DNA from: Brevibacterium sp. JSBI002
GTDB lineage: Bacteria; Actinomycetota; Actinomycetes; Actinomycetales; Brevibacteriaceae
Direction of reading: 5' to 3'
DNA: 64,000 nucleotides
Assembly (NCBI RefSeq): GCF_026013965.1
Contig: NZ_CP110341.1
Span: 2,852,001-2,916,000, forward strand
The translations under genes and the position numbers were made by a program. The notes under the pieces were generated by a model. That model ran no database searches. It saw only the letters and a program-made list of their open reading frames with translations, and was not told where the DNA came from. Shown one piece after another: positions 17,823-26,119 of this stretch (positions are counted from its first letter, which is position 1; the number at the start of each line of letters is the position of its first letter).

Positions 17823-19367
17823 TCAGGCTCGGCGCCGCGCCTCGGCTGCGATGTTCTTCGCCATGGCGGGAAAGATGAAGCGATGAAACGGGGCGACGAG
17901 GGCCCAGTAGATGCGGCCTCGCACTCCAGTGGGGATGAAGGTCGCCGTCTGGTGATACTCACAGCCTTCGACTGAGTCTGTCAGAGCGAATTCGAGCCAC
18001 GCGTGACCGGAGACCTTCATCTCGGCGCGCAACAGAAGACGAGAGTTCGGCTCCAGCTGTTCGACTCGCCACCAGTCGACGGGATCGCCGATGCGCAGGC
18101 TGTCGGGCAGCCGTCGGCCCCGGTTGAGGCCAGCGCCTCCGACTGCTTTGTCCCAGATCCCACGAATCTTCCATGCCAGCGGCCACGAGTACCAGCCGTT
18201 GGTCCCACCGATCCCCTCGATCACAGGCCACACCTCGGCGGCGCTGACACCGCTGATCGTCGTCGACCGTTCATCGGTGTAGATGCGCCGGCCGGACCAC
18301 TTCGGATCGCTGGGCGACGGCTGGGCCGCCTCGTCGAGCTCTCCGGCGTCGGCGTCCCAGTTCGTATCCACGGCACCTTCGATTTCACGGCGCAGGGCGA
18401 GTCGGACGGCGTCTGCGAACCCGATGAGCCCGGACTCGGGCGGCGGAATGACCGCATCGACGTCCTGATCCGAGGCCACAGCATCCTCCTGCAAGGATTG
18501 CACGAGCGGCAAGGTGAGGCTGAACGGCAGCGGGGTGACCAACCCGACCCAGATGCCTGACAGCGTCGGTGCGGGAAGAGGCAAAGCGATGACGTGGCGG
18601 GGCTTGAGCCCTGCGACGGCAGCAAAGGTACGCATCACGTTCGCATAAGTGAGGATCTGACGTGAACCGATGTCGAAGGACCGGTTGACCGCCTCCTGCA
18701 CATCGGCCGCGGAGAGAAGATAGTAGAGAGCGTCACGAACCGACAGCGGCTCGACGCGGTTGGACACCCAGTCCGGTGCCGGCATCCAGCGCAGGGTCGT
18801 GGCGAGGTGGCGGATCATCTCGAACGAAGCCGATCCGGAGCCGATGATGATGCCGGCGTTGAAGACGATCGCGTCGACTTCGGAGTCGAGCAGAATCCGT
18901 CCGACGTTCGCTCGTGAACGCATGTGCTTCGAGAGCTCACGTCCTTCCGGATGGAGCCCTCCGAGGTAGACGATGCGGCGTACGCCGGCAGATGCGGCCG
19001 CGCTGGCGAAGCGCCTGGCCGCCTCGGCTTCGGCTGCCTCGAAGTCCCCGCCGGAGCCCATGGAATGCACCAGGTAATAGACGGTATCGATGCCGCCGAG
19101 GCTGTCATCGAGACCGCCACCGGTGTCGAGGTCGACGGTTCTCACGTCGACATCGGCTGCCCATGGAACCTGCTTGAGCTTCTCCGGTCGCCGCACCCCG
19201 ACCCGAACCTGGTGCCCAGCCTGCAGCAGTCGGGGCACAAGGCGACCGCCGATGTAACCGGTCGCCCCGAGCACGAGCACGCGCCGCGGGGTGCGGCTTC
19301 GGCGGATGACTTCGTCGCCGAGCGACTTCGGGTCGGGCGGGGTCGAGCGTTTCGTCGGGCGATTCAT
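17823..19367 (-). CDS. NAD(P)-binding SDR protein with C-terminal DUF2867 domain
   Basis: The 514-residue protein has an atypical-SDR domain (residues ~28-330) starting with VLVLGATGYIGGRLVPRLL, and a DUF2867 domain (residues ~350-510) with WSWPLAWKIRG-like WYSWPLAWKIRGIWDK and GDPVDWWRVE. Such fusions are common near photolyase or carotenoid genes in actinobacteria, but the reaction is unknown; a lipid or quinone substrate has been suggested for related NmrA/DUF2867 proteins. It is convergent with the photolyase operon, with only 22 bases between stops. No classic SDR Tyr-x-x-x-Lys is seen. Confidence 0.88.
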   Translation of the reverse strand: MNRPTKRSTPPDPKSLGDEVIRRSRTPRRVLVLGATGYIGGRLVPRLLQAGHQVRVGVRRPEKLKQVPWAADVDVRTVDLDTGGGLDDSLGGIDTVYYLVHSMGSGGDFEAAEAEAARRFASAAASAGVRRIVYLGGLHPEGRELSKHMRSRANVGRILLDSEVDAIVFNAGIIIGSGSASFEMIRHLATTLRWMPAPDWVSNRVEPLSVRDALYYLLSAADVQEAVNRSFDIGSRQILTYANVMRTFAAVAGLKPRHVIALPLPAPTLSGIWVGLVTPLPFSLTLPLVQSLQEDAVASDQDVDAVIPPPESGLIGFADAVRLALRREIEGAVDTNWDADAGELDEAAQPSPSDPKWSGRRIYTDERSTTISGVSAAEVWPVIEGIGGTNGWYSWPLAWKIRGIWDKAVGGAGLNRGRRLPDSLRIGDPVDWWRVEQLEPNSRLLLRAEMKVSGHAWLEFALTDSVEGCEYHQTATFIPTGVRGRIYWALVAPFHRFIFPAMAKNIAAEARRRA

Positions 19368-19461
19368 CAGGGGATCCTTCCGGCCTGCCGAGATCGGCTG
19401 TCACGGACCAACCATACACATGTAACCCATTGAATCCTGCCGACCATCGTATAGCTGCTGC

Positions 19462-20502
19462 TCAGTCCGCCAGCGCAGCGCCGACGTCGTAGCGGAGGAT
19501 CGCAGCAATGCCGTCGCTCATCGGATCGTGGCTGAGACCGATCTCAGCTGAGGACAGGATAGCCGCGGAGACGATCTCCGCTTCTCCTGCTGAGGCCTCG
19601 GCATCATCGAGCAGAAGGACCGCCACCGCTCCGCGTTCCACTGCCTTTTCGACTTCTGCTCGCCCTTCGACCGCACGGCCGTGAGCTTTGCTTTCGCCCA
19701 GACGCTCCGAGTTCTCAGCCTCTCGTTCTTCGGCGAGCCTCGTCACCAACGTCCTGATGGCCACGTCAATCGCCTCTTCGGCACCTTCGTCTTCATCGCC
19801 GCCCTCGGAGATCTCGTGAAGCATCTCCTCGGCTCGTGCCGACAGCTCAGCCTTGACGGCGGTTCTGCCCTGCACCTCTCCGGCCAGAACGAGTGCGTCC
19901 GACGCGTGGTCTGTGATGAGACGGTCGACGAAGTCGGCGACGCTACGTGCATTGTCCTTGATGATCTCGTCGACACGGCGCCGGATCTGGTTGTGCGAGT
20001 ATGCTCCTCGCCGCGGCTTGTTGATGTCTTCGTCGTTGTCGCCGGTGACGTGGACCGACTCTTTCTCGGTGCGTTCGCGATCCGGGGTTACGCTCAGCTC
20101 ACGAATGGCCGCTCCGTCCTGGCCGGCGATGACGAGGACGACATCGAACTGTCTGCACTCCTGTCGGAGGAAGGCTCCAAGCTCCGGCGCCTCGCCGTAG
20201 TGGGCCGAATCTCCTTCTCCCAGCGCCGCGTCCCAGTGTTCGTCCAGCAGAACTCCTTGTGAGTTCGCGACGATGGTCCGACCGTCTGTGTGCACCTCGG
20301 TGGGTTCGTCGGCGAGGACGATCGCATCGATGGACTCGAGGAGAGACTCCTCTGCCCCGCTTTCGGACAGCTGGTCTCGCAGCTCCGACCACCGCAGGCG
20401 CAGCTGCGTATCGGCATCGGCTGATGGGGTTCGTCCTTCAAGGTAGACGGTGGCATATGGCCCGCCGCTCTCGACGACCGTGCGCAAGTGATTGTGGTTC
20501 AT
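19462..20502 (-). CDS. Rv2629-like protein (baeRF/Vms1-Ankzf1 release-factor fold)
   Basis: The 346-residue product resembles Rv2629 of Mycobacterium and the bacterial eRF1-like (baeRF) families: LRTVVESGGPYATVYLEGR at the start, a central acidic domain, and a C-terminal helical domain ending in a DGIAAILRYDV strand. Related eukaryotic proteins (Vms1/ANKZF1) release peptidyl-tRNA from stalled ribosomes, but no such activity is proven for this branch, which is linked to hypoxia response in mycobacteria. ATG 20502 is chosen since AGGAGG lies about ten bases upstream; more distant in-frame starts give an unconserved leader. Confidence 0.82.
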   Translation of the reverse strand: MNHNHLRTVVESGGPYATVYLEGRTPSADADTQLRLRWSELRDQLSESGAEESLLESIDAIVLADEPTEVHTDGRTIVANSQGVLLDEHWDAALGEGDSAHYGEAPELGAFLRQECRQFDVVLVIAGQDGAAIRELSVTPDRERTEKESVHVTGDNDEDINKPRRGAYSHNQIRRRVDEIIKDNARSVADFVDRLITDHASDALVLAGEVQGRTAVKAELSARAEEMLHEISEGGDEDEGAEEAIDVAIRTLVTRLAEEREAENSERLGESKAHGRAVEGRAEVEKAVERGAVAVLLLDDAEASAGEAEIVSAAILSSAEIGLSHDPMSDGIAAILRYDVGAALAD

Positions 20503-20683
20503 CCCCTGTTCCTCCTCAGCGTCTGTGGCTGTCTGACCTGCCCCGCGGGCTCGCCGCGCTGAACGCGGTGTTCTCAGCGTGGCATTGTGGGGAGACCGCT
20601 GTAAACAGTCTTGACAAACCGGGGTCGGGCACTTATGGAAAAAGTCAGGCCAGCTCCGGCTTCTCAAGTGACACAATGGGAAT

Positions 20684-21649
20684 ATGAACACCGATAAGAA
20701 CACCGAAACGATGATGCGCGCCGTCAGTCAGCAGACTTTTGGAAGCGCCGACGTCCTCGGAATCACCGAGATCCCACGACCGAAGCCCCGCACGAACGAA
20801 ATCCTTGTGAAAGTCCACGCTGCGGGTCTCAACCCGACCGATTGGAAGCACCGTTCCGGCCACGGCTTCGTCGACGATCTGCCATTGGTGCTCGGCTGGG
20901 ACGTCTCGGGAGTAGTCGAAGCCGTCGGCATCGGCGTCGCGACGTTCGCGCCCGGAGACGAGGTGTTCGGCATGCTGTCGTATCCGTTCGGACTCGGCTC
21001 CCACGCCGAATACGTCGCCGCCCCGGCCAGATTCTTCGCGTCGAAACCCCGATCGGTCGACCATGTGCAGGCGGGAGCACTCCCCCTCGCCTCTCTGACC
21101 GCTTGGCAGGCGCTCGTCGACAACGCCGGCTTACAGTCCGGACAGCGTGTGCTGATTCACGCGGCCGCAGGCGGCGTCGGGCACATAGCCGTACAGATCG
21201 CGAAATCGCTGGGCGCATACGTGATCGGAACCGCGAGTGCGGCGAAGCACGGCTTCCTGCGCGAGCTCGGCGTCGATGAGGTCGTCGACTACCGTACCGA
21301 GGACCTAACCGAGCGAGTGCAAGACGTCGACGCGGTGCTCGACACGATCGGCGGTGACACGGCAATGCGCTCCCTGCACACGCTTCGGAAGGGCGGCTCT
21401 CTCGTGTCGCTCATCCCTGTCGGCTCCGCTGATCTCCTTCGCGAAGCAGATCAGCTCGGAGTGCGAGCAGTTCGAATGCTCGTGGACTCCTCGCGCAGCA
21501 CACTGGAAACCATCTCCGGGCTCGTCGACGACGGTTCACTGCGTGCCGTAATCGCCGGCACTTTCCCACTCTCGAAGGCAGCAGAAGCCCATCGAGAGGG
21601 CGAGACCAACCGCACCACCGGCAAACTCGTACTCACAATGGACGAGTAG
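20684..21649 (+). CDS. NADP-dependent quinone oxidoreductase-like MDR
   Basis: A 321-residue zinc-free medium-chain dehydrogenase. It begins with the GroES-like domain (MRAVSQQTFGSADVLGITEIPRP), contains the VHAAGLNPTDWKHRSG signature of the quinone-oxidoreductase group, and has a nucleotide-binding AAAGGVGHIAVQIAKSLGA motif near residue 160. The zinc ligands of alcohol dehydrogenases are absent. It probably reduces quinones or enones with NADPH. Divergent from the Rv2629-like gene; a good terminator follows. Confidence 0.9.
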   Translation: MNTDKNTETMMRAVSQQTFGSADVLGITEIPRPKPRTNEILVKVHAAGLNPTDWKHRSGHGFVDDLPLVLGWDVSGVVEAVGIGVATFAPGDEVFGMLSYPFGLGSHAEYVAAPARFFASKPRSVDHVQAGALPLASLTAWQALVDNAGLQSGQRVLIHAAAGGVGHIAVQIAKSLGAYVIGTASAAKHGFLRELGVDEVVDYRTEDLTERVQDVDAVLDTIGGDTAMRSLHTLRKGGSLVSLIPVGSADLLREADQLGVRAVRMLVDSSRSTLETISGLVDDGSLRAVIAGTFPLSKAAEAHREGETNRTTGKLVLTMDE

Positions 21650-21706
21650 GCCAAGCGCAATCGGGTCAGTTCCTCAGTCGAAGCGGCACTGTGCTCACTG
21701 CCGCGA

Positions 21707-21746
21707 CGCAGGGCCCGGCACCTGTGCATCGGTGTCGGGCCCTGCG
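21707..21746. terminator. Hairpin terminator between convergent genes
   Basis: 16-bp stem (21707-21722 with 21731-21746) with one mismatch and an 8-base loop, made of CGCAGGGCCCGGCACC and its complement. It lies 58 bases after the oxidoreductase stop and just before the stop of the 57-residue gene on the other strand. Confidence 0.75.
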
Positions 21747-21756
21747 ATCACGGAAG

Positions 21757-21930
21757 TCAGTAGTGTGCTGGCGGATCGCTCGCGGGGAAGGACTCTTCCT
21801 CCCACTCATCGACCAATTCGTCCTCTTTCTCCTTCGACGCGGACTCCGTGCCGGGCTTTTCCGCAACATCATCCCTGGCTCCCTCGGGGGCCGCTTTCGG
21901 ATCCTTCTCGTCTTCGCTGAAATCGCTCAT
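21757..21930 (-). CDS. Small acidic protein with conserved FPASDPPA tail (57 aa)
   Basis: Reading the minus strand from ATG 21930 to TGA 21757-21759 gives 57 residues: an acidic, disordered N-terminal two thirds (many Asp, Glu, Lys) and a C-terminal block DEWEEESFPASDPPAHY. The Trp-Glu-rich, SFPASDPPA-type ending recurs in many small actinobacterial and proteobacterial proteins of unknown function, which supports a real gene. AGAAGGG lies about nine bases before the ATG. The gene faces the small protein gene at 22098 across a divergent region. Confidence 0.7.
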   Translation of the reverse strand: MSDFSEDEKDPKAAPEGARDDVAEKPGTESASKEKEDELVDEWEEESFPASDPPAHY

Positions 21931-22097
21931 CACGCTAATCCCTTCTCTATCGAGTGTACGAACCTATGCTGACACTCTTTGGGCCAACTGGGTAGGGGTG
22001 CGGGCATATTGGCATGAGGCATTACGGGGGTGCCGCTCGGCAGAGGCCCCACGTAGACTGATCACCTATCCGCGCTCTCCAGCGAAAGGTGACCAGA

Positions 22098-22328
22098 ATG
22101 CCAACCGACGACAACAGCACCGAAGGCAACACATCAGACAGCATGCGCAAAGCTGCGGAGAACCTCGATCACGAGGCCGGAGGTGCACCGTCATCCGAGT
22201 ACCTCGACAAGGTCGATCCCGACGACTTCGGCCGCAACGATGAAACCGGCGAGGATGAGGACCGCGACGAGGATGGAGCCTCCGACGATAACGCATCAAC
22301 GATCGACTCGCCCTCAACGGATCGCTGA
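22098..22328 (+). CDS. Small, highly acidic hydrophilic protein (76 aa)
   Basis: A 76-residue product with strong Asp/Glu/Ser/Asn bias (DDFGRNDETGEDEDRDEDGASDD) and no hydrophobic segment; likely intrinsically disordered. ATG 22098 follows AAAGGTGACCAG; a GTG three codons earlier lies in the ribosome binding site. It is followed at once by a long hairpin. Function not recognised; it is divergent from another small acidic gene, so the two could share control. Confidence 0.65.
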   Translation: MPTDDNSTEGNTSDSMRKAAENLDHEAGGAPSSEYLDKVDPDDFGRNDETGEDEDRDEDGASDDNASTIDSPSTDR

Positions 22329-22356
22329 CGACCTTCAGAGCATCGTCGGCTCACAA

Positions 22357-22412
22357 CACAGTTTGGGGCGGATAGCACCTGTTTGAACAGGCGCTATCCG
22401 CCCCAACCTGTG
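22357..22412. terminator. 27-bp-arm inverted repeat, bidirectional terminator
   Basis: Bases 22357-22383 pair with 22386-22412 with two mismatches out of 27. The hairpin lies between the stop of the small acidic gene and the stop of the ABC ATPase gene on the other strand, where it can end both transcripts. No T-run of note. Confidence 0.65.
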
Positions 22413-22422
22413 CCACAAGCCC

Positions 22423-24210
22423 TCAGAACTTCGGCACGTCGGCGATCAGCGCCCGCGTGTATTCGTGCGATGGATCCTCGAGCACCGAGGCGGTCGGCCC
22501 GTAGTCGACGATCTTGCCCTTGTTGAGCACGGCAAGATTGTCCGCGATATGCCGCGACAGCGCGATGTTGTGCGTGACGAAGAGCATCGCCAGCTGCCGT
22601 TCCTCCCGCAGGCTCCGCAGCAGCGCCACGATCGAGGCCTGCACGCTGACGTCGAGCGCCGAGGTGATCTCGTCACAGACCATGACCGATGGCGCGTTGA
22701 CCAGCGCACGTGCGATCGCTGCCCTCTGCCGTTCACCGCCGGAGAGGTCACCGGGACGTCGGTGATAGAACGTCCGTCCCAGCCGCACGGAATCGAGTGC
22801 TTCCTCGACGGTGGCTTTCCGGCTCGCGGCTGTCCCCTGACCGCTCATCTCCAAGGGCACCGTCAGCGACTGCCCGATCGACCGCCGCGGATTGAGCGAG
22901 GAGAACGGCGACTGGAACACGTACTGGATGCCCACGCGCTGCTCGTTCGTGCGTTTGCGCGTCGACCGTGCCAGTTCCGTGCCGCGCAGTCGAACAGATC
23001 CCTTGTAGTCGTCGTTGAGCCCGGCCACGCACTGCGACAGGGTCGTCTTGCCCGATCCCGATTCGCCGAGCAGCATCGTGCACTCCCCCGGCTCCAGGGT
23101 CAGGTTGATCCCGTCGAGGATCTGCGCCTTCCCGTAGGCGAGCGCCACATCCTTGACCTCGAGCAGGGGGGCATTCGCGGCACCTTCGTCCCGCTCCCCC
23201 GCCGAGGCGGCTTCCCCGTCCCGTGCGTCACCGTCGGATCCGTGCTCGCCCGAATCAGCGGATGCGCCGGGCTCCCCCGTCGACACGAGGATATGTGTCT
23301 TCTCGTCGGCCTCGGCGACGGCTTTCGCTTCCGCGGCCCCGTCGCCGATTGTCTTGCGTCCGGCAAGATCGGGCACAGCCGCCATGAGCATCTTCGTGTA
23401 GTCGTGCTGCGGACGTTCGAGCACTGCCGACACCGGGCCCTCTTCGACGAGGTCGCCGCGCAGCATCACAGCCACTCGGTCGGAGATGTCCTTGATCACC
23501 GCCAGATCGTGGGTGATGTAGAGACCGGCGACATTGTTCGCCACCGTCATCTGTCGGATCGTGTCGAGCACGACCGACTGCGTGGACACGTCCAGGCCAG
23601 TCGTCGGTTCGTCGAGGATGAGTACATCAGGGTACATGGCGAAGGCCATGGCGATGCCGATGCGCTGCTGCTGACCGCCGGAGAGCTGATGGGGCCAGCG
23701 TCGCTGATAGGCACGATCCCCGGGCAAGCCGACGTCAACGAGCACCTCTGAAACGCGATCAGCTCGCTCACGATCCGAGGCTCCGAAGTCGTGGATGTCG
23801 AGGACCTCCCGGATCTGCTCGCCCACACGCATGGCCGGGTTGAGCGAGAGCGCGGGATCCTGGGGGATGTATGCGATCCGGGATCCGCGCAGATCGCGCA
23901 GGGCCACCTCGTCGAGCTCGCCGACCTCGAGGTGGGTGGCGTCCCCGCGCGGCCAGATGCTTACGGACCCGGATCCGAACTTCAGGCCCTCCCGGAAGTG
24001 TCCCATGCAGGCCAGGCCAGCCGTAGTCTTACCGGAACCGGACTCGCCGACGAGTCCGAGGATCTCTCCCCGGGACAGGGCGAAGTCGACTCCGTGAAGG
24101 ATCTCGTCGCCGGCGTTCGTGAGCACACGCAGGTCGGACACGCGCAGGACGATCTTCTCGTTCGGTTCGTTTGCATCATCATGGCGAACGGTCTCTGTCT
24201 TCTTGCTCAT
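22423..24210 (-). CDS. Fused dual ATPase of a peptide/nickel-type ABC transporter
   Basis: This 595-residue protein joins two ABC ATPases, as DppD and DppF in one chain. Domain one has Walker A GESGSGKTT at 55-63, signature LSGGQQQR near 176 and Walker B VLILDEPTTGLD near 197; domain two has Walker A at ~382, signature LSGGERQR and DEITSALD. Both ATP sites look intact. A ~60-residue acidic, Gly/Ser/Asp-rich linker (about 290-345) separates them. It powers the two permeases encoded next to it: its ATG overlaps the preceding stop by one base. Confidence 0.93.
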   Translation of the reverse strand: MSKKTETVRHDDANEPNEKIVLRVSDLRVLTNAGDEILHGVDFALSRGEILGLVGESGSGKTTAGLACMGHFREGLKFGSGSVSIWPRGDATHLEVGELDEVALRDLRGSRIAYIPQDPALSLNPAMRVGEQIREVLDIHDFGASDRERADRVSEVLVDVGLPGDRAYQRRWPHQLSGGQQQRIGIAMAFAMYPDVLILDEPTTGLDVSTQSVVLDTIRQMTVANNVAGLYITHDLAVIKDISDRVAVMLRGDLVEEGPVSAVLERPQHDYTKMLMAAVPDLAGRKTIGDGAAEAKAVAEADEKTHILVSTGEPGASADSGEHGSDGDARDGEAASAGERDEGAANAPLLEVKDVALAYGKAQILDGINLTLEPGECTMLLGESGSGKTTLSQCVAGLNDDYKGSVRLRGTELARSTRKRTNEQRVGIQYVFQSPFSSLNPRRSIGQSLTVPLEMSGQGTAASRKATVEEALDSVRLGRTFYHRRPGDLSGGERQRAAIARALVNAPSVMVCDEITSALDVSVQASIVALLRSLREERQLAMLFVTHNIALSRHIADNLAVLNKGKIVDYGPTASVLEDPSHEYTRALIADVPKF

Positions 24211-25127
24211 CAGGCCTCCACTGATGTCGATGCGGTGGCTCGGGCGAAGGAGTCCGCGAGCAGGTTGGTGCCGATCGTCAGCAGTGCGATCGCGATGACC
24301 GGCAGCAGCACACCCCAGGGTTGGATGGACAGGGCGATGCGGTTCTCGTTGATCATCAGACCCCAGTCGGCCGCGGGCGGCTGCAGACCGAGTCCGAGGA
24401 ACGACAGGGAGGCGATGTAGCCGATCGAGTAGGTCAGGCGCAGTCCCGCCTCCACGCTCAACGGCCCGGTGATATTGGGCAGGAGCTCACGGAAGAGCAC
24501 CTTCCACCGCGGCATCGCGTACATCTCCGCCGCCTTGATGTAGTCCTCGGTGATGACGCCCAGAGTCGCCGACCGTGCCACGCGGGCGATGCGCGGGGCG
24601 TGGGTGAGGCCGATGACCGTCACGAGCACCCACCCCTGCGGTCCCAGAACTGTGATTGCCAGGAGTGCGAACACGAGCTGCGGGATGGCGAGGAAGACGT
24701 CGTTGATGCGCATGATCACAGCGTCGAACGTCCCGCCGACGTACGCGGCGAGCATACCGATGATCGCACCGACGACCATGCCCAGTGCTGTGGCCAGCGC
24801 ACCGTAGATGATGAGGGTGAGGCCACCGGCAAGGAACCGGGAGAACACATCGCGGCCGAGGTTGTCCGAGCCGAACAGCCCATAGGGACTGAACGGCTTC
24901 GTGACGAATTCGGTGGCGGTGTTGCCCGTCGCCCAGGGCAGCAGCAGCGGTCCGCACAGGGCGAGCGCGACGACGACCACGGTGATGATCAGGCCGATCT
25001 TGCCCTGTTTCTGCGCGAGCACCCGCTTGTAGAAGGGAACGTAGGTGGTGGCGGATTCCTTGGGCACCTCAGCGGCATCGGTGGCCGCGGACTTGAGGTC
25101 ATCAAGACTGTTGGCGTCGGTGCTCAT
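24210..25127 (-). CDS. ABC transporter permease (DppC/OppC type)
   Basis: A 305-residue inner-membrane permease with a cytoplasmic N-terminus (about 55 residues), then six predicted spans. The DppC-type opening HPFG-like FSPYGLFGSDNLGRDVFSRFL follows the first span, and the EAA loop that contacts the ATPase is visible as EMYAMPRWKVLFRELLPNITG. It overlaps the DppB-type permease by four bases and the ATPase by one. Confidence 0.93.
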   Translation of the reverse strand: MSTDANSLDDLKSAATDAAEVPKESATTYVPFYKRVLAQKQGKIGLIITVVVVALALCGPLLLPWATGNTATEFVTKPFSPYGLFGSDNLGRDVFSRFLAGGLTLIIYGALATALGMVVGAIIGMLAAYVGGTFDAVIMRINDVFLAIPQLVFALLAITVLGPQGWVLVTVIGLTHAPRIARVARSATLGVITEDYIKAAEMYAMPRWKVLFRELLPNITGPLSVEAGLRLTYSIGYIASLSFLGLGLQPPAADWGLMINENRIALSIQPWGVLLPVIAIALLTIGTNLLADSFARATASTSVEA

Positions 25128-26077
25128 GCTGCGCTCCTGAGTTTCGGGTTGGTGAGGATGCCGACGACATCAGCCGCCAGGTTCACCACGACGTAGACGG
25201 CGGCGACGAGCATGGAGATCGCTTGGACGACCTGCACGTCACGGTAGGTCACCGCATCGATGAGTGCTTGGCCGAGTCCCGGATAGCGGAAGAGGAACTC
25301 GACGACGACCACGCCGCCGGCCAGCCAGGCCAGCTGGATAGCGACGACCTGAGCGACCGGTCCGAGAGCGTGCGGCACGGCGTGGCGTACGATCACGCGT
25401 TTTTCCGGGACGCCCTTGAGCCGCGCCATTTCGACGAATCCGGAGTCGAGGACTTCGATCATCGTCGCCCGCATCATCCGAACGATGTAGGGGGTGACCA
25501 CGAGGATGAGCGTCAAGGTCGGCAGGATCACCTGTTCCGGCCGGTTCCACACAGGTTCTCCCGGCGGGGCCAGGGTCACGGCAGGCAGGATCTGGAACAC
25601 CGAGGTCGCGAAGATCGCGATGAGGCCGATGCCGATGACGAACTCGGGCATGGCCGCCAGCACCAGCGAGATTCCGGTCATGGCCTGGTCGCGACGCTTC
25701 CCGCGGTGCAGGGCCTGGTAGACGCCGAGGCCGATGCCCAAGGGCACGGAGATGATCGCAGCCAGTCCCATGAGGATGAAGGAAGCCCCGATCCGATCGC
25801 CGAGGAGGGCCCCGACCGATCCTCCCGTCGCCGAGGAGGTTCCGAAGTCCCCGACGAAGAGTCCTCCCAGCCACGTGAAGTACCGCTGCCAGGCGGGTTG
25901 GTCGAGTCCCAGCTGTTCGTTCAGTGCCGCGATGCGCTCCGGGGTGGCTTGTTGGCCGAGGATCGCCCGTGCGGCATCGCCGGGCAACAGCAGGGTGGCC
26001 CCGAAGACGAGCAGGGAGACGGCGATGAGGATGAACGCGGAGAAGAGAAGCCGCTTTCCGATCACTTTTCCGAACAT
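25124..26077 (-). CDS. ABC transporter permease (DppB/OppB type)
   Basis: A 317-residue permease of the DppB class: N-terminal span, a periplasmic-side region with PGDAARAILGQQATPERIAALNEQLGLDQP, typical of oligopeptide permeases, and the EAA loop EMARLKGVPEKRVIVRHAVPHAL. It stands between the binding-protein gene (42 bases upstream) and the second permease, which it overlaps. Confidence 0.93.
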   Translation of the reverse strand: MFGKVIGKRLLFSAFILIAVSLLVFGATLLLPGDAARAILGQQATPERIAALNEQLGLDQPAWQRYFTWLGGLFVGDFGTSSATGGSVGALLGDRIGASFILMGLAAIISVPLGIGLGVYQALHRGKRRDQAMTGISLVLAAMPEFVIGIGLIAIFATSVFQILPAVTLAPPGEPVWNRPEQVILPTLTLILVVTPYIVRMMRATMIEVLDSGFVEMARLKGVPEKRVIVRHAVPHALGPVAQVVAIQLAWLAGGVVVVEFLFRYPGLGQALIDAVTYRDVQVVQAISMLVAAVYVVVNLAADVVGILTNPKLRSAA

Positions 26078-26119
26078 GTCAGACCTCTCCGATCCATACG
26101 CGGTCGAATCTCCAACCGC

